Below are positions 17,396 to 25,750 of a stretch of 64,000 nucleotides of DNA, in pieces. The stretch's first letter is position 1. Every line of letters begins with the position of its first letter. A program made the position numbers and the translations under genes. The notes beneath the pieces are model-generated. The model did no database searches and had not been told where the DNA came from. It saw nothing but the letters and a program-made list of their open reading frames with translations. The DNA comes from CAVSUZ01 sp963791885 (lineage in GTDB: Bacteria; Pseudomonadota; Alphaproteobacteria; Acetobacterales; Acetobacteraceae), in the NCBI GenBank assembly GCA_963791885.1, contig CAWBUL010000005.1:620001-684000 (forward strand), read 5' to 3'.

Positions 17396-17689
17396 TTACG
17401 TCCGCGAAGCGCGCGGCGGCGCGAAGCTGATCCGCAACGTCGTTCCGGTCGCCTTCGCCAGCCGCGCCAGTGTGCGCGTCGAGGGCATCACCTTGCCGCC
17501 CTCCCATCGCGCCACAACTTCCTGTTTCGTCCCCATGCGCTTCGCCAGCTGCTCCTGCGTCAGCCCGGCTTCGGCGCGGGCGCGGATCAGCGCGGCGGCA
17601 AGCGTGAACTCGCCTTCAAGCGCCTCGTATTCCTTCCGGTAGGCCGGGTCGTTCAGCCAGCCGGTATGCAGTTCGTCTATGCGGCTCAT
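17396..17689 (-). CDS. XRE-family antitoxin (HigA-like)
   Basis: 97 residues with a helix-turn-helix in the C-terminal half (AGLTQEQLAKRMGTKQEVVARWEGG then PSTRTLARLAKATG). The N-terminal 35 residues would bind the toxin. Its ATG overlaps the stop of the upstream toxin gene by 4 bp, the usual toxin-first order of HigBA loci. Probably represses its own operon, possibly through the direct repeats at 18045-18080. Confidence 0.85.
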   Translation of the reverse strand: MSRIDELHTGWLNDPAYRKEYEALEGEFTLAAALIRARAEAGLTQEQLAKRMGTKQEVVARWEGGKVMPSTRTLARLAKATGTTLRISFAPPRASRT

Positions 17690-18012
17690 GGCAGCACCTC
17701 CTTGGCGCGATCCAGCGCCAGATCAATTTCACGGCGCGGCGGTTTTTGACTCTTCTTCACGAACACCCGGACGATAACGACGCGCTGGCCGGTCGCGGCG
17801 ACATACAGCGCCCGCGATATACCGTCCCTTCCTCGCATCCGCATTTCCCATAAAGGGCCTTGCAGATGCTTCACATGCGGTTCGCGCACCCGCTCAAGCC
17901 CGAACTCCTGGATCAGGAAGGAAATCCGGGCCAGCTGCGCCCGCATGTCGGCGGGCAAGGCATTCACTTCCGCATCCACGGCGGCGTTCAGTGTTTCGAC
18001 AGTCCAGGCCAT
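17686..18012 (-). CDS. RelE/HigB-like toxin (phage-derived Gp49-like family)
   Basis: 108 residues from the ATG at 18010-18012. The sequence VNALPADMRAQLARISFLIQEFG, then HVKHLQGPLWEMRMRG and RALYVAATGQRVVIVRVFVKKSQKPP, follows the RelE-superfamily pattern in which an L-W-E-x-R strand and a hydrophobic VFxKKxxKxP end form the RNase site. Such toxins cleave mRNA at the ribosome. The family fit is good; the exact substrate is unknown. A longer in-frame start exists at 18117 but would swallow the direct repeats and has no family similarity. Confidence 0.85.
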   Translation of the reverse strand: MAWTVETLNAAVDAEVNALPADMRAQLARISFLIQEFGLERVREPHVKHLQGPLWEMRMRGRDGISRALYVAATGQRVVIVRVFVKKSQKPPRREIDLALDRAKEVLP

Positions 18013-18044
18013 CCATGCAACAAATATAGCAAAAAAGTCATGGG

Positions 18045-18080
18045 AACAACAGCCACTTTGAGAAACAACAGCCACTTTGA
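18045..18080. promoter_or_regulatory. Perfect 17-bp direct repeats ahead of the toxin-antitoxin operon
   Basis: AACAACAGCCACTTTGA occurs at 18045-18061 and again at 18064-18080, a 19-bp period, and a shorter relative (CAGCCACTGA) follows at 18111. They lie 33-68 bp upstream of the toxin start. Reading leftward, a possible -10 element (TATATT, near 18024-18029) follows at a reasonable distance. Tandem sites of this kind suit autorepression by the XRE antitoxin; no direct evidence of binding. Confidence 0.5.
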
Positions 18081-18194
18081 TGAGCGGCGGGTTCCACGGT
18101 GCGGCCGCGACAGCCACTGACTGATCTCGCCGGCCAACATCCCCACCCCCACTAACTCTTGAAAAGTCACCATAACTAACGCTATAACCACCCC

Positions 18195-18956
18195 ATGAAC
18201 CCCGCAGCCGACACCCCCACCCCCTACACCCTCGTCGAATACGCCTTCATCCAGCTCACCCGCGACATCTGTCGCGCCCTCCCGCCATGCCAGTCCGAAG
18301 CCGAACGGCAGGGGCGGGAGAAAGCCGTCATCGCCCAGGTTGCCGCCTGCCACCCCGCCGACACCGTGGAATTCCGCGTCGCCGGCCATTTCGTCATCGC
18401 CTCCCAACGCGCCGATCTATGCCTCGCCCGCGCCGATGAACCCGGCCTGGACGCGAAACTCGCCCAGACATGGACCAACCAGGCCAACGCCATGATGCGC
18501 CAGGCCGACGCCGCCCTTCGCGCCCTGCGCCGACTTCGCACCGAGCGCAAAAAGGCCGAGGCCGACTTCGAAGCCTCCGACCGCGCCGAGCGCACCGAGC
18601 ACCACCTCACCCTTCTCATGACCTACGCGCTCGAAACGGGAGTCTCACTACCCGATCCCGAATCCCACCCTCAGATTACTGAGACTCTCCCGACACAGCC
18701 CGACCCCGATCCTGCTCCCGCCCTGCCGAGCCCGCCGCCCCCTCTCGTTCCGCATCCCAAGGCGCGAAGCGCCGAGGCAGCCCAGCCCCAACCGCCGCCC
18801 ATTCTCCGCGTCGTCTCGCCCAATGATCCAAAATCCCGCATCATGGAAAATGAGATTCCGTCGAGACACCCCGATCCCGCCGAACCACAACTCTGGCGCC
18901 CCGCCCGGCCCGGCTTCGACATCCCCTGGCCGCCGCCTCCCGACCAGGAACCATAA
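18195..18956 (+). CDS. Hypothetical protein, member of a local paralogous family
   Basis: 253 residues, family not recognised. Residues 1-150 are helical, with the core NQANAMMRQADAALRALRRLRTE, then a charged coiled-coil-like stretch DRAERTEHHLTLLM; the rest is a Pro-rich, disordered tail. The same core occurs in the interrupted gene at 38245-39119 (MMRQADSAVRMLLRL, DRAERAEHITAVLM), and a fragment lies at 17257. The Pro-rich tail and repeat-derived segments suggest a fast-evolving family with no assigned role. No signal peptide. Confidence 0.6.
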   Translation: MNPAADTPTPYTLVEYAFIQLTRDICRALPPCQSEAERQGREKAVIAQVAACHPADTVEFRVAGHFVIASQRADLCLARADEPGLDAKLAQTWTNQANAMMRQADAALRALRRLRTERKKAEADFEASDRAERTEHHLTLLMTYALETGVSLPDPESHPQITETLPTQPDPDPAPALPSPPPPLVPHPKARSAEAAQPQPPPILRVVSPNDPKSRIMENEIPSRHPDPAEPQLWRPARPGFDIPWPPPPDQEP

Positions 18957-19122
18957 CCGGCCACCGTCCACCGCCGCGTTTGACACCGTCAGCCCCGCGG
19001 ACTAGATGCCCCGCTTCATTGCCGGGAACGTGGACAAGCCTTCGGGGCTTGCGCCCGCCGCACCCTCAAACAGGGCGCGGCCTACCGGTGCAACAAGACG
19101 AAGCGAAAGGACAGCGCGCACC

Positions 19123-19738
19123 ATGACCAAGCGCGTCGAGAGCAAGTACAAGATCAACCGCCGCCTGGGCGCCAATCTGTGGGGCCGCCCGAAATCCCCC
19201 GTCAACAAGCGTGACTACGGTCCCGGCCAGCACGGCCAGCGGCGTAAGAAGCCGTCGGACTTCGGCGTGCAGCTGATGGCGAAGCAGAAGCTGAAGGGCT
19301 ACTACGGCAACATCAGCGAAAAGCAGTTCCGCAAATATTACGAGGAAGCCGTCCGCCGCCGCGGCGACACCTCCGAAAATCTCATCGACCTGCTCGAGCG
19401 TCGGCTGGACGCCGTGATCTACCGCATGAAATTCGCCATCACGCCGTTTGCCGCGCGGCAGCTCGTCTCCCACGGGCATGTCATGGTGAACGGTAAGCGG
19501 GTGAACATCCCGTCCTACCTGGTCAAGGACAACGACGCGATCGAGCTGAAGGACCGCTCCAAGCAGCTCGCCATGGTGCTCGAATTCAACCCAGAGCCCC
19601 GAGCGCGACGTGCCCGAATATCTCGAGGTGGATCACCGCGCCATGAAGGGCCGCTTCCTGCGCCCGCCGAAGCTGACGGACGTGCCCTATCCGGTGCAGA
19701 TGGAGCCGAACCTCGTGGTGGAGTTCTACTCGCGCTAA
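19123..19738 (+). CDS. rpsD: 30S ribosomal protein S4 (frame broken near 19582)
   Basis: Primary rRNA-binding protein of the small subunit. TKRVESKYKINRRLGANLWG at the N terminus and the S4 RNA-binding domain (RRLDAVIYRMKFA, HGHVMVNGKRVNIPSYLVK) are intact. After AMVLE the printed frame goes wrong; one frame over it continues as SPERDVPEYLEVDHRAMKG to the normal end VVEFYSR and a TAA at 19736-19738. The length of 616 bp is three times 205 plus one, so one base is extra. Removing a base from GAATTC at 19582-19587 gives LE-STQSPERDV, very close to the family consensus. S4 is essential, so this is most likely a sequence error unless a second rpsD exists. Confidence 0.95.
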
Positions 19739-19837
19739 TCCCCGCCACCCACTTTTATCTGGAGAATTCGCCCCGATTTCAGTAGGACGCAGCGTGACCG
19801 GCGCACATCACACGCCGCGCCGGGACTGATCGTCCGC

Positions 19838-20953
19838 ATGCGCGTCCTATCTGTCTTCGGCACTCGTCCCGAGGCCATCAAGATGGCCCCTATCGTGCGC
19901 CGGCTGGCGGAAACGCCGGGCATCACCGCGCTGGTCTGCGTCACCGCCCAGCACCGGCAGATGCTCGATCAGGTATTGAGCCTGTTCGCCATCACGCCGG
20001 ACCGCGACCTGGATCTGATGCGGGACGGCCAAGGCCTGACCTACGTGACCACCGCGGTACTGGAACGGCTGAGCGACGTCTATCAGGACCTCAAACCCGA
20101 CCGCGTGCTGGTGCAGGGCGACACGACCACGACCTTCGCCGCCGCACTCGCCGCCTTCTACGCCAAGGTCCCGGTCGCCCACGTGGAGGCCGGCCTGCGC
20201 ACCGGCAACCTCCACTCTCCCTGGCCGGAGGAAATGAACCGGCGCCTGACCACCCATCTCGCCGACCTCCATTTCCCCCCGACCGAAACGGCCAAGCAGA
20301 ACCTGCTCCGCGAAGGGATCGACCCGGCCCGTATCGCAGTGACCGGCAACACGGTGATCGACGCGCTGCTGGACGCGCTAGCGATCCTGGACGCCGACCC
20401 GGCTCGCGCCGCCGCCATCGACGCGGAGCTGCCGCGCACCGACCCGAACCGCCGCTTGATCCTCGTCACCGGCCATCGGCGGGAGAATTTCGATGGGGGG
20501 CTGGAACGTGTCGCCCGGGGTCTTCTCCGCCTCGCCGCGCGTGGCGATGTGGAGATCGTCTATCCCGTGCACCTCAACCCGAATGTGCGGCAGGTGGCCA
20601 ACTCTGTGCTCGGCACGAACCCGGCGGTTCACCTGATCCCGCCGCTCGACTATCTGCCCTTCATTCGCCTGATGCGCCGCGCCGACCTGATCATCACCGA
20701 TTCCGGTGGCGTGCAGGAAGAAGCACCCTCCCTCGGCAAGCCGGTCCTGGTCACCCGCGACACCACCGAGCGCCCGGAAGCGGTGGAGGCCGGCACGGTC
20801 GAACTGGTCGGGACTGACACGGATCGCCTCGTCGCCCGTGCAAACCGTTTGTTAGACGATCGCGCGGCTTATGACGCCATGAGCTTCGCCCACAACCCTT
20901 ACGGTGACGGCAAGGCTGCCGCCCGTATCCTGGAGAGCCTGCGCCATGGATAG
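19838..20953 (+). CDS. wecB: UDP-N-acetylglucosamine 2-epimerase (non-hydrolysing)
   Basis: 371 residues. VFGTRPEAIKMAPIV at the N terminus, VQGDTTTTFAAALAAFY, VAHVEAGLRTGN, TGHRRENFDGG and ITDSGGVQEEAPSLGKPVLVTRDTTERPEA are all landmark motifs of the non-hydrolysing 2-epimerase. It interconverts UDP-GlcNAc and UDP-ManNAc. It overlaps the following dehydrogenase by 8 bp, and together they make UDP-N-acetylmannosaminuronate for surface polysaccharide. Confidence 0.95.
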   Translation: MRVLSVFGTRPEAIKMAPIVRRLAETPGITALVCVTAQHRQMLDQVLSLFAITPDRDLDLMRDGQGLTYVTTAVLERLSDVYQDLKPDRVLVQGDTTTTFAAALAAFYAKVPVAHVEAGLRTGNLHSPWPEEMNRRLTTHLADLHFPPTETAKQNLLREGIDPARIAVTGNTVIDALLDALAILDADPARAAAIDAELPRTDPNRRLILVTGHRRENFDGGLERVARGLLRLAARGDVEIVYPVHLNPNVRQVANSVLGTNPAVHLIPPLDYLPFIRLMRRADLIITDSGGVQEEAPSLGKPVLVTRDTTERPEAVEAGTVELVGTDTDRLVARANRLLDDRAAYDAMSFAHNPYGDGKAAARILESLRHG

Positions 20954-22196
20954 TTTCGCCCGTATCGCCGTTGTCGGGCTGGGCTATATCGGCCTGCCCA
21001 CCGCCGCCGTCTTCGCCGAGAACGGGGTCGAGGTGGTCGGCATCGACGTGAATGCCCGTGTGGTGGAGACCATCAATGCCGGCCGGCCGCATTTCGGCGA
21101 GCCGAACCTGGACGCCCTGGTCCGCCGCGTGGTGGAAGCCGGCAAGCTGCGCGCCTCGCTGGAGATCGAACCGGCCGAAGCCTTCATCATCGCCGTCCCG
21201 ACGCCGCTGCGCGGGCACGGGGCAAAGGCCACGCCCGACATCTCCTATGTGGAGCAGGCGGCCAATACGGTCGCACCCGTGCTGCGGCCGGGGAACTTGG
21301 TGATCCTGGAGTCCACGTCGCCGGTCGGCACGACGGAACGGATGGCAGCCATTATGGCCGAGCTCCGCCCCGACCTGACATTCCCCCACCAACGCGGGGA
21401 GATGGCCGATATCCAGGTGGCGCACTGCCCGGAACGCGTGCTGCCCGGGCGCATCCTCGAGGAAGTGGTCAACAACGCCCGCGTGATCGGCGGCATGACG
21501 CGCAAATGCGCTCAGCGTGCCCTCGGCCTCTACCGCATGGTGGTGCGCGGCGAATGCCGGGTTACCAGCGCACGCACGGCCGAACTGGCGAAGCTGACCG
21601 AGAATGCCTATCGCGACGTCAACATCGCATTCGCCAACGAACTCTCCTTTATCTGCGACAAGCTGAAGGTGAATGTCTGGGATCTGATCGCGATGGCCAA
21701 CCTCCATCCGAGGGTCAACATCCTGAGCCCCGGCCCGGGTGTGGGCGGACACTGCATCGCCGTCGATCCCTGGTTCATCGTCGCCACCAATCCGGACGAA
21801 GCGAAGCTGATCCGCACCGCCCGTATGATCAATGACAGCAAGCCGGACTTCGTCGTCGCCAAGGTGCGCGAACGCGCAGAGGCGCTGAAACATCCTGTCG
21901 TCGCCTGCCTCGGTCTCGCTTACAAGAAAGACGTGGACGATCTGCGTGAGAGCCCGTCAGTGGAGATCGTACGCAAACTGGCCGAGGCGAACGTGGGCGA
22001 GCTGCTGGTCGTCGAACCGTACATCAACCGCCTGCCGCCAGAGTTGTCGGATCTCGGCTTGGAACTGCACGATTTCGACGAGGCGCTGGAGCGCGCCAAC
22101 CTGGTGCTCCTGCTGGTCGATCACATGAGCTTCCTGCAGGTCGACCGCGACGTACTGAAGGACAAGTTCGTCATCGACACGCGCGGAGTCTGGTGA
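20946..22196 (+). CDS. wecC: UDP-N-acetyl-D-mannosamine dehydrogenase
   Basis: 416 residues from the ATG at 20946. N-terminal NAD-binding GLGYIGLPTAAVFAENG, IVAVPTPL variant (IIAVPTPLRGHG), STSPVGTTERM, KLTENAYRDVNIAFANEL, and the catalytic Cys in PGPGVGGHCIAVDPWF, followed by GLAYKKDVDDLRESPS. This is the standard UDP-glucose/GDP-mannose dehydrogenase architecture of WecC, oxidising UDP-ManNAc to the uronate. The start is placed at MDSFARI, inside the end of wecB; an earlier in-frame ATG would add 14 unrelated residues. Confidence 0.93.
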   Translation: MDSFARIAVVGLGYIGLPTAAVFAENGVEVVGIDVNARVVETINAGRPHFGEPNLDALVRRVVEAGKLRASLEIEPAEAFIIAVPTPLRGHGAKATPDISYVEQAANTVAPVLRPGNLVILESTSPVGTTERMAAIMAELRPDLTFPHQRGEMADIQVAHCPERVLPGRILEEVVNNARVIGGMTRKCAQRALGLYRMVVRGECRVTSARTAELAKLTENAYRDVNIAFANELSFICDKLKVNVWDLIAMANLHPRVNILSPGPGVGGHCIAVDPWFIVATNPDEAKLIRTARMINDSKPDFVVAKVRERAEALKHPVVACLGLAYKKDVDDLRESPSVEIVRKLAEANVGELLVVEPYINRLPPELSDLGLELHDFDEALERANLVLLLVDHMSFLQVDRDVLKDKFVIDTRGVW

Positions 22197-22220
22197 AGCG
22201 TCGAACCCGCATCGGCCGGC

Positions 22221-23441
22221 ATGAAGATCCTCCACGTCTTCGACCACTCGTTGCCGCTGCACAGCGGATACGTGTTCCGCTCGCTGGGCATCCTCGCCGC
22301 GCAGCGCGGCTTCGGGTGGGAAACGGTGCACGTTACGGCACCACGCTACAATGAATGGCAGGCCACGCCGGAGACTGTGGATGGCTGGACCTTTTATCGC
22401 ACCCGCAAACCGGCGGCGCGGCTGGCATCAGTGCCGGTCGGTCGCGAAGTGCTGGAAATGCGCGCACTCGAACGCCGCATCACGGAGGTGATCCGCACTG
22501 AACGCCCGGACATCGTGCACGCGCATTCGCCCGTGCTGACGGGCTGGCCTGCCTATCGCGCCGCGCGCGCAGCGGGCCTGCCGATGGTGTACGAGGTGCG
22601 CGGCCTGTGGGAGGATGCGGCCGTCGATCTCGGCCACTCGCGGGAAGGCGATCTGCGCTATCGCGCCACCCGGGCCTTCGAAACTCATCTGCTGAAGCGG
22701 GCGGACGCGATCGTGACGCTGTGCCAGGCAATGCGGCGCGAGCTTGCCGGGCGCGGCGTGGCGGAAAGCCGGATCACGGTCGTGCCGAACGCTGTCGAGC
22801 CGTCTCTGCTCCGCACGCCGGAACCCAAGGATCCGTCCCTGGTCGGGCAACTCGGCCTGCAGGATCGCGTGGTGCTCGGCTTCATCGGCTCCTTCTACAA
22901 TTACGAGGGACTCGATCTGCTGATCGATGCGCTACCGGCGATTCGCGCGCAGCAGCCGCGAGCCATGCTGCTGCTGGTTGGCGGCGGCCCGATGGCGGAC
23001 AAGCTGCATGCGCAGGTGAAAGAGCGTGGGCTGACAGAGCTGGTTCGCTTCACGGGTCGCGTGCCGCATGATCAGGTGCAGCATTACTACGATCTCATCG
23101 ACATGCTGGTGTTTCCCCGCCGGCGCATGCGGCTGACCGAGCTTGTCACGCCGCTGAAGCCGGTGGAGGCCATGGCAGAGGGTCGGTTGGTCATCGCCTC
23201 CGATGTCGGTGGCCATCGCGAACTGATTGACGATGAAACCACCGGGTTCCTGTTCCCGGCCGATGATGTCGGAGCGCTCGCACGACGGGTGGTGGAGGTG
23301 ATCGGCGCCACCAACCTCCACGAACCAATACGCCAGGCGGCGCGCCGTTTCGTCGAAACGGAACGCGTCTGGCCGGTCAGCGCCGCCAACTACAAGCCCG
23401 TCTACGAGCGCTTGATCACCAACAGAGCACCGCGGTCCTGA
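22221..23441 (+). CDS. GT4-family glycosyltransferase, similar to exosortase-associated type
   Basis: 406 residues. Two Rossmann-like halves; start ILHVFDHSLPLHSGYVFRS, then GLPMVYEVRGLWED, and the C-terminal nucleotide-sugar site VTPLKPVEAMAEGRLVIASDVGGHRELI with the EX7E-like glutamates. The N-terminal signature DHSLPLHSGY is characteristic of a branch of GT4 enzymes found with exosortase/polysaccharide clusters in other proteobacteria. Third gene of the wecB-wecC unit (24 bp gap) and likely adds a sugar to the polysaccharide. Donor sugar unknown. Confidence 0.85.
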   Translation: MKILHVFDHSLPLHSGYVFRSLGILAAQRGFGWETVHVTAPRYNEWQATPETVDGWTFYRTRKPAARLASVPVGREVLEMRALERRITEVIRTERPDIVHAHSPVLTGWPAYRAARAAGLPMVYEVRGLWEDAAVDLGHSREGDLRYRATRAFETHLLKRADAIVTLCQAMRRELAGRGVAESRITVVPNAVEPSLLRTPEPKDPSLVGQLGLQDRVVLGFIGSFYNYEGLDLLIDALPAIRAQQPRAMLLLVGGGPMADKLHAQVKERGLTELVRFTGRVPHDQVQHYYDLIDMLVFPRRRMRLTELVTPLKPVEAMAEGRLVIASDVGGHRELIDDETTGFLFPADDVGALARRVVEVIGATNLHEPIRQAARRFVETERVWPVSAANYKPVYERLITNRAPRS

Positions 23442-23456
23442 ACGCTGCGCTGGCGG

Positions 23457-23909
23457 CTACCACGAACCGGCAATTTGCCGGGTCGCAACATTGATCCGAT
23501 TGAACAGGTTGGTCAGCGCGATGCTGAGAACCAGGCCGGCCAGCGCCTTCTCGTCGAAGTGCTTCGCCGCCGCCTCCCAGACGTCATCCGGAACCGGATC
23601 GGACCGGTCCGCCAGCCGGGTCATCGCTTCGGCCAACGCCAGTGCGGCGCGTTCCGCATCCGAGAAATACGGCGTCTCGCGCCACGCCGACACCGCGAAC
23701 AGACGCTCGTCCGTTTCGCCTCCGGCTTTGGCGTGCTTCACCCCACCGTCCACGCACGCGCTGCATCCGTTGATCTGGCTGGTCCGCAAATGGACCAGTC
23801 CCAGCACCGCGGCCGGCGTGGCCGCCGACTGGATCGCCGCCATCAATCCCTGAATGGCCTGCATCGCCTCAGGCATCACAGCGCCCGGGTTGTTCATACG
23901 CACTTGCAT
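23457..23909 (-). CDS. Carboxymuconolactone decarboxylase/AhpD-family protein
   Basis: 150 residues. MNNPGAVMPEAMQAIQGL, then LRTSQINGCSACVDGGVKHAK with the CxxC (Cys-Ser-Ala-Cys) and His that form the AhpD-like redox site, then WRETPYFSDAERAALALAEAMT. AhpD-type proteins act as alkylhydroperoxide reductase partners. It is divergent from an ECF41 sigma factor gene, and genes of this family are the common ECF41 targets. The promoter element found just upstream (see separate entry) supports control by that sigma factor. Confidence 0.92.
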   Translation of the reverse strand: MQVRMNNPGAVMPEAMQAIQGLMAAIQSAATPAAVLGLVHLRTSQINGCSACVDGGVKHAKAGGETDERLFAVSAWRETPYFSDAERAALALAEAMTRLADRSDPVPDDVWEAAAKHFDEKALAGLVLSIALTNLFNRINVATRQIAGSW

Positions 23910-23953
23910 CGCTGCTCCTGTCAGACTGGTTCGACGTCATCCGTCATGCTCAT

Positions 23954-23980
23954 GACGAACGGGACCGGAGAGGTGTGACA
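23954..23980 (-). promoter_or_regulatory. ECF41-type promoter TGTCACA-N16-CGTC ahead of the AhpD-like gene
   Basis: On the minus strand TGTCACA (complement of 23974-23980) is followed by exactly 16 bases and then CGTC (complement of 23954-23957). This is the described ECF41 promoter consensus (TGTCACA, 16-bp spacer, CGTC). It lies 45 bp upstream of the AhpD-like start, and no other gene starts on that strand. It therefore identifies the AhpD-like gene as a direct target of the adjacent sigma factor. Confidence 0.8.
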
Positions 23981-23982
23981 GG

Positions 23983-24894
23983 ATGGACGAAAGAAATTCG
24001 CTGGCGCAGCGCTTCGAGGCCGTCCGTGACCACCTGCATGCCATCGCCTGGCGCATCCTGGGGTCCAGGACCGAGGCCGAGGACGCCGTGCAGGAGGCCT
24101 GGCTCCGTCTCGCCAGCGCCGATGTCGCCACCATCGACAACGTTCCCGGGTGGCTCACCACCGTCGTTTCCCGCATCTGCCTCGACACGCTTCGCACCCG
24201 GAAATCCCGCCGCGAGGCCCCTCTTGGCGCCGATGCGGAAGCCATCCCCGGCACGGACGACACAGAGCGCAACGCCGCGCTTGAGGACTCAGTCGGTCAC
24301 GCCATGCGCGTCGTGCTCGAAACACTCGCGCCGCCCGAGCGCGTCGTCTTCGTGCTGCACGACATGTTCGACGTGCCATTCGACCAGATCGCCGCCATCC
24401 TCCGCCGCTCCCCGATGGCCACGCGGCAATTGGCCAGTCGCGCCCGCCGCCGTGTCCAGGGCGGGGCAGCCGAGCCGCCCGCTGACCTTGCCGCCCAGCG
24501 CACGGTGATCGAGGCCTTCCTGGCCGCCTCCCGTGACGCCAACTTCGCCGCCCTTCTCGCCCTGCTCGATCCCGGCATCATGCTCCACGCTGACGAGGCC
24601 ACCATCGCCGCAAGCATCGCCCGCGCCGCCGCCGGTGCCCCGGCGATGGCTCCGGAAATGCGCGGACCGGACGCCGTGGCCAACGTCTTCAAGGGACGCG
24701 CCCGTGGGGCGCGACCGGCCCTGGTCGCCGGCAGTGTGGGCTTGGTGGTTGGCCCGTCCGCCAGGCCGGTTGCCGTGTTCGAGTTCGTCATCGAAAACGG
24801 CCGCATCAGGGAGATCGCCGTTATCGCCAACCCGGACACGATCACCGATCTGAATGTCACTCCGCTCGCCAACGGCCCAAACCCGGAGATCTGA
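23983..24894 (+). CDS. ECF41-type sigma factor with C-terminal SnoaL-like domain
   Basis: 303 residues. Sigma region 2 at the N terminus (RDHLHAIAWRILGS, EAEDAVQEAWLRL, VPGWLTTVVSRICLDTLRTR), region 4 around 105-155 (LAPPERVVFVLHDMFDVPFDQIAAIL), then a roughly 130-residue SnoaL-like domain ending NGRIREIAVIANPDTI. The fused C-terminal domain marks group ECF41, which has no anti-sigma partner and is regulated by that domain. The NPD motif near the end is present, but the glycine-rich DGGGK-type motif seen in many ECF41 linkers is not (HADEATIAAS instead). The AhpD-like gene is divergent and the cupin gene follows 3 bp downstream. Confidence 0.92.
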   Translation: MDERNSLAQRFEAVRDHLHAIAWRILGSRTEAEDAVQEAWLRLASADVATIDNVPGWLTTVVSRICLDTLRTRKSRREAPLGADAEAIPGTDDTERNAALEDSVGHAMRVVLETLAPPERVVFVLHDMFDVPFDQIAAILRRSPMATRQLASRARRRVQGGAAEPPADLAAQRTVIEAFLAASRDANFAALLALLDPGIMLHADEATIAASIARAAAGAPAMAPEMRGPDAVANVFKGRARGARPALVAGSVGLVVGPSARPVAVFEFVIENGRIREIAVIANPDTITDLNVTPLANGPNPEI

Positions 24895-24897
24895 CCG

Positions 24898-25380
24898 ATG
24901 AAGCCAATCGTGAACCTCGACGATGTCACCTTCGACGATGTGGAGGAGAACGGCCTCTACACCTCAAGCCGCGGCCGGATCAGCGACCACATTGGTGCCC
25001 GGGATCTCGGCTACAACCTGACCGTCCTTCCGCCCGGAAAGGTGCAATGCCCCTTCCATAACCATCACGCGGAGGAAGAAATGTTCCTCATCCTCGAAGG
25101 CGAGGGCGAGCTGCGATTTGGTGATCAGCGTTATCCGATCCGCAAGCATGACGTGATTGCGTGCCCGCCGGGCGGCCCCGACGTGGCCCACCAGATCATC
25201 AACACCGGCACAACCGCGATGCACTATCTGGCACTATCGACACGTCTGGACGTCGACATCTGCGAATACCCGGACTCGCAGAAAGTCATGGCGCGTGCGG
25301 GCAAACCTGGCGAGCGGCGTCTTCGCAAAATCGTCCGTGCCGAAAATACCGTCGACTACTACGACCGCGAGCAAGGGTGA
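24898..25380 (+). CDS. Cupin-domain protein
   Basis: 160 residues, one cupin barrel. Metal-binding motif 1 is CPFHNHHAEEEMFLILEGEGELRFG (His-x-His...Glu) and motif 2 HDVIACPPGGPDVAHQIINTG with the second His. The reaction is not predictable. It starts 3 bp after the sigma factor stop, so it is probably transcribed with it and may belong to the same stress regulon. Confidence 0.85.
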   Translation: MKPIVNLDDVTFDDVEENGLYTSSRGRISDHIGARDLGYNLTVLPPGKVQCPFHNHHAEEEMFLILEGEGELRFGDQRYPIRKHDVIACPPGGPDVAHQIINTGTTAMHYLALSTRLDVDICEYPDSQKVMARAGKPGERRLRKIVRAENTVDYYDREQG

Positions 25381-25390
25381 GCGTCCGGCG

Positions 25391-25654
25391 CTATTTGAGC
25401 TGGCTGTCCTTATTTCCCCGGCGATTGAACCCGATATTCGCCGGGCGGCTGTCACGCTCCGACTGACACGTGATGCACGTTCGAACACCTGGCAGGGCGC
25501 GTCGGCGCGCTTCCTGGATTTCCTCGCCACATTCCAAACAATGAGTCGCGCCTTCACCTGTCGGCATATGCGCCCGCGCTCTCAGCACCCCGTCAGTGAC
25601 GGTGTCATCGATCTGATCCTGGACCGCCCCGTCCCGCGCCCAACCGCTCGCCAT
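25391..25654 (-). CDS. Small DksA/TraR-type C4 zinc-finger protein
   Basis: 87 residues. The C-terminal half carries CLECGEEIQEARRRALPGVRTCITCQSERD: two CxxC pairs in the spacing of DksA/TraR zinc fingers, preceded by a short coiled segment but without the long coiled coil of DksA. YbiI-like members of this group are uncharacterised; full DksA binds RNA polymerase. Converges with the cupin gene (stop to stop 10 bp). Confidence 0.75.
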   Translation of the reverse strand: MASGWARDGAVQDQIDDTVTDGVLRARAHMPTGEGATHCLECGEEIQEARRRALPGVRTCITCQSERDSRPANIGFNRRGNKDSQLK

Positions 25655-25750
25655 CGCTGCTATCCGATTTCCCTATCCCCGGAGGCGATTAAGATAGGGG
25701 ATCGCTAGGCCTGTTCCAATGAACACACCTTTTCCTGACCCGGAGGCCAT

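Noticed and set aside
13564..18120. Integrated prophage or integrative element
   Set aside because: The patch has toxin and repeat content, but no integrase, no att-like duplication and no tRNA border was found.
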